DNA from: an uncultured Fimbriimonadales bacterium
GTDB lineage: Bacteria > Armatimonadota > Fimbriimonadia > Fimbriimonadales > GBS-DC
Direction of reading: 5' to 3'
DNA: 13,265 nt
Assembly (NCBI GenBank): GCA_937925775.1
Contig: CALAMM010000082.1
Location: forward strand, 1 to 13,265
Shown here: in pieces, positions 10,770 through 13,265 of the stretch
Layout of the letters: the number at the start of each line of letters is the position of its first letter
How positions within the stretch are numbered: the first letter of the stretch is position 1
The notes under the pieces: generated by a model
Database searches by the model: none
Seen by the model: only the letters and a program-made list of their open reading frames with translations
Told to the model about the DNA's origin: nothing
Program-made: the position numbers and the translations under genes

Positions 10770-11606
10770 ATGCTACGGGTCGGACTGGGGGCGCTTTTGG
10801 GTGCCTCGGGCGGTGTGTTCGCCGCAGCAGGCTGGCTAATCCTTACAGGCGGTGGGGGGTTCGCCGCGACGACACTCACGGTGCTGGGGTTAATCGGCGT
10901 CGGGGCGGTGGGCGGCGGCGCAGCAGGTTATCTCTGGGGGAAACGCACGCCACCCATGCTTCCCCACTACCGCGAGGAGCACCTGCGCCTGCGACAGATG
11001 GTGCAGCAGATCCGCGCCAACCTCCAGCAGATAACGGGCGTCAAAAGCGTGTATTCTGAACTGGACGAGGTGCTCGCAAAGGACGCCGACCTGCGCTACA
11101 AAGCGACCCGATTGCGCCTTCAGATCGAGCGTCAGGCGCGGCGCGGGCTGTCATGGCTGGATCATCTGAGCGTTGCGCTGGACGCGCTCCGAGAAGGCAC
11201 GCTCGGCAGCTTCAAACGCTCGGAATGGCTCTGGTGTGCCTACCGCGCCAAGCTGGAACGCGAGCTGAACGCCCTCGGACGCAGGCTGGAACGCAATCGC
11301 GACCCGCACATGGAAGCCCTGCTCCAACGCGCCTATCGCCAGAAAGCGCGTGAACTGGCGAGTTTTCGAAACTTGGAGCGCACGCTACAAACTCTCGAAA
11401 ACGAGAGCGCGGTGATTACCGCCAGCGTCGAGAACCTGCTGATGGAGACGATTCGCCTCAGCGCCGCCCCGCGCCACGCCGCGCCGCGCACGGACGCCTT
11501 GCTCGAACCCCTGCGCGAGCAAATCAAAGCCTACGAACAAGCAATCGATGAGCTCTATCGGGTTGCGCAGGAGGAAGAGAGCGAGGTCGCGTGGCTGCAT
11601 GGGTGA
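10770..11606 (+). CDS. Unknown protein: N-terminal membrane hairpin with long helical, coiled-coil-like domain
   Basis: I do not recognise a family for this 278-residue protein. Residues 3-27 and about 29-55 are two Gly/Ala-rich hydrophobic helices (LGALLGASGGVFAAAGWLIL and TLTVLGLIGVGAVGGGAAGY) joined by a very short turn. They form a membrane hairpin with both ends on the same side, probably cytoplasmic given the following GKRTPP. From about 68 to 275 the protein is charged, lacks proline over long stretches, and is rich in Leu/Arg/Glu (LRLRQMVQQIRANLQQI, YRAKLERELNALGRRLERN, LERTLQTLENE, LREQIKAYEQAIDEL). This suggests long helices or coiled coil. A basic Pro/Ala-rich break (about 235-247) interrupts it. 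The start is at 10770 because of the leaderless TATAAT; an upstream frame to 10731 would overlap the promoter. It stands alone between gltX and recG, 12 nt from the convergent recG stop. A scaffold, or a membrane-shape or envelope-stress sensor, is conceivable but unproven. Confidence 0.8.
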   Translation: MLRVGLGALLGASGGVFAAAGWLILTGGGGFAATTLTVLGLIGVGAVGGGAAGYLWGKRTPPMLPHYREEHLRLRQMVQQIRANLQQITGVKSVYSELDEVLAKDADLRYKATRLRLQIERQARRGLSWLDHLSVALDALREGTLGSFKRSEWLWCAYRAKLERELNALGRRLERNRDPHMEALLQRAYRQKARELASFRNLERTLQTLENESAVITASVENLLMETIRLSAAPRHAAPRTDALLEPLREQIKAYEQAIDELYRVAQEEESEVAWLHG

Positions 11607-11618
11607 GCGCACCCTCCG

Positions 11619-13265
11619 CTAACTCACGGTGGCCAGCGCGAATCGGTGGCGAAATCGGTTTACGGCGTCGCGGAGCGCAGCATGTTCGGGCCGACTGAGG
11701 TCAGGGTCGTGTTCCAGGAGGCGGAAGGCTTCCTGACGCGCCACTTCCAGCAGGCGCATATCTTTCACTAAGTCCGCCACGCGGAAGGAGGGCATCCCGC
11801 TCTGCCGCGTGCCGAAAATCTCGCCTGGCCCGCGGATCTTGAGATCTTCCTCCGCAATAATGAAGCCGTTGTTGGTGCGTACCATGATTTCCATGCGTCG
11901 CTGCGCGTCTTCCGACTTGGGGTTGGCAATCAGCACGCAGTAGGACTGGTGTTCACTGCGCCCGACGCGCCCGCGCAGCTGGTGCAGCTGCGCCAAGCCG
12001 AATCGGTCGGCGTCTTCGATGACGATGACAGCGGCGTTCGGCACATCGACGCCCACCTCGATCACGGTGGTGGAGACCAAAATATCCAGCTCGCCCGCGC
12101 GGAAGGCTTCCATCACCGCCTCTTTCTCGGCAGGTTTCATACGCCCGTGCAGCAGCCCCACGCGCAGGTCGGGGAACACATCTTTTTGGAGGTGTTCTGC
12201 CATCTCCTCGGCTGCGCGAACCTGCAGTTTGTCCGACTCGTCAATCAGCGGGCAGACGACATAGGCTTGTCGCCCTTCCTCGATCAGTTTGCGCACGCCT
12301 GCGTAGACTTTCAGTCGCTCTTCGGGGGTTTTCCAGTGCGTTTTGACTGGCCTGCGTCCTGGGGGCATCTCATCGAGGATGGAGACATCGAGTTCGCCGT
12401 AGAGGGTCATCGTGAGCGTGCGAGGGATAGGCGTGGCGCTCATCACCAGCAGGTGCGGCATAATTCCCTTATCGCGCAGGGCGGCGCGTTGGAGTACGCC
12501 GAAGCGGTGCTGTTCGTCCACGATTGCCAGTCCCAGTCGTGCGAAGCTGACCTCTTCTTGGATGAGCGCGTGCGTGCCGACAGCGACCATGGCGCGCCCT
12601 GAGGCGACGCGCTCGCGCGCCTGCTGACGCTGCTTATTGCTCAGCCTGCCCACCAGCAGCTCCACGCTAATCCCCAGCGGCTGGAACAGACGATGCAGGT
12701 TGATATAGTGTTGCTCCGCCAGAATCTCGGTCGGTGCCATCATCGCCGCCTGATACTGGTTGTCTACCGCCGCGAGAATCGCCGCTGCGGCGACGATGGT
12801 CTTGCCTGACCCCACATCGCCTTGAAGCAGGCGGTTCATCGGGTGCGGCTGCGCCATGTCGTTCCAGATTTCCTGAATCACACGCTTTTGGGCGTTGGTG
12901 AGTTCGAACGGCACAAGGCGTTGGATCTGCGCGTTCAGCCGGTCGGCGTCGATGCGCATCGCAATCCCCCGCTCCTGCTGGTTGAGACGGCGCTGGAGCC
13001 CCACGCCGAGCTGCATGAGGAAAAACTCTTCAAAGACCAGCCGTCGGCGGGCAGGCTCGATCTGCGACTCTTCGTCGGGAAAGTGGATCTGCTGCAACGC
13101 CTGCTGAATCGGGGGGAGGCCCACCCGCTCACGCACGCTACGCGGTAGGATTTCGGGCGCAACATGCGCGTACTGCACCGCACGATACAGAATCTGACGC
13201 ATTCGCTTTTGACGAATGCCCTCTGTAAGCGGATAAATCGGCACGATACGGTTCACGCTCAACAG
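11619..13265 (-). CDS. recG: ATP-dependent DNA helicase RecG (partial, 5' end outside the window)
   Basis: RecG remodels stalled replication forks and branch-migrates Holliday junctions. About 548 codons are visible; numbering here is from the TTG codon at 13262. The visible N-terminus VNRIVPIYPLTEG is the end of the wedge/OB-fold domain. SF2 helicase motifs follow in order: Q-like TNAQKRVI (122-129), Walker A GDVGSGKT (148-155), MAPTEILAEQH (175-185), DEQHRFG (249-255), SATPIPRTL (275-283), STTVIEVGVDVP (397-408) and QLRGRVGR (428-435). The C-terminal GPGEIFGTRQSGMPSFR (478-494) is the RecG-specific block that couples ATP use to translocation. Full-length enzymes are about 690-780 residues, so roughly 150-230 N-terminal residues lie beyond position 13265. 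The frame stays open to the window edge, so the TTG at 13262 should not be taken as the start. It converges on the unknown coiled-coil gene with 12 nt between stops. Confidence 0.97.
   Translation of the reverse strand: MLSVNRIVPIYPLTEGIRQKRMRQILYRAVQYAHVAPEILPRSVRERVGLPPIQQALQQIHFPDEESQIEPARRRLVFEEFFLMQLGVGLQRRLNQQERGIAMRIDADRLNAQIQRLVPFELTNAQKRVIQEIWNDMAQPHPMNRLLQGDVGSGKTIVAAAAILAAVDNQYQAAMMAPTEILAEQHYINLHRLFQPLGISVELLVGRLSNKQRQQARERVASGRAMVAVGTHALIQEEVSFARLGLAIVDEQHRFGVLQRAALRDKGIMPHLLVMSATPIPRTLTMTLYGELDVSILDEMPPGRRPVKTHWKTPEERLKVYAGVRKLIEEGRQAYVVCPLIDESDKLQVRAAEEMAEHLQKDVFPDLRVGLLHGRMKPAEKEAVMEAFRAGELDILVSTTVIEVGVDVPNAAVIVIEDADRFGLAQLHQLRGRVGRSEHQSYCVLIANPKSEDAQRRMEIMVRTNNGFIIAEEDLKIRGPGEIFGTRQSGMPSFRVADLVKDMRLLEVARQEAFRLLEHDPDLSRPEHAALRDAVNRFRHRFALATVS

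Noticed and set aside
11949..12602. 217-codon plus-strand open frame antisense to recG
   Set aside because: The minus strand encodes all RecG helicase motifs in one frame; the antisense frame is a shadow.
13260..13262. TTG as the recG start codon
   Set aside because: The frame stays open to the window edge, and the visible protein begins within the wedge-domain end, so the true start lies outside.

Overview
The window looks like chromosomal DNA of a GC-rich, probably thermophilic bacterium of the Armatimonadota (Fimbriimonadia-like) or a close relative. That placement is inferred from gene content: two prepilin-type proteins with the RGFTLIELLVVIAIIAILAA leader and an H-x9-DG tail, a Tat-exported Gfo/Idh/MocA oxidoreductase, and leaderless promoters next to Shine-Dalgarno-led genes. 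No rRNA, tRNA, insertion sequence, CRISPR array or phage gene was seen.

Layout. Positions 1-340 hold no gene but are dense in hairpins and short repeats, including a 54-bp direct repeat and three hairpins that share a core and loop while three stem pairs change together. Next come a pseudopilin (+, 382-1167), a strong hairpin, and a convergent two-gene unit (-) of a second pseudopilin (1507-2451) and a 66-residue single-pass membrane protein (1253-1453). A Tat-signal Gfo/Idh/MocA oxidoreductase (+, 2557-3786) diverges from it. A run of five minus-strand genes follows, in transcription order: gap (GAPDH, 8064-9077), a GT-C/DUF2142-like polytopic membrane protein (6766-8124), a DUF1992 protein (6200-6688), a large alpha/beta hydrolase of the acetylxylan-esterase type (4565-6184) and a YprB-like DEDDy exonuclease (3811-4560). 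gltX (+, 9183-10646) diverges from gap. An unrecognised protein with an N-terminal membrane hairpin and a helical, coiled-coil-like body follows (+, 10770-11606), and the 3' part of recG (-, 11619 to the window end) closes the window.

How the genes relate. gap (central carbon metabolism), gltX (Glu-tRNA synthesis) and recG (fork and recombination repair) are housekeeping genes. The pilin pair, the Tat oxidoreductase and the esterase suggest a cell-surface and carbohydrate-oriented lifestyle. There is no obvious single pathway. DUF1992, esterase and exonuclease genes are spaced 15 and 4 nt apart and are probably co-transcribed.

The most interesting signals are regulatory. Several start regions carry a GGTAYAAY-like -10 box, and three of these boxes lie 6-7 nt before an ATG, which predicts leaderless mRNAs. 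The gap and gltX promoters are mirror images inside a perfect 11-bp inverted repeat. gltX is preceded by a possible leaderless 10-codon minigene whose stop overlaps the gltX start. All assignments come from reading the sequence; no database search was run.
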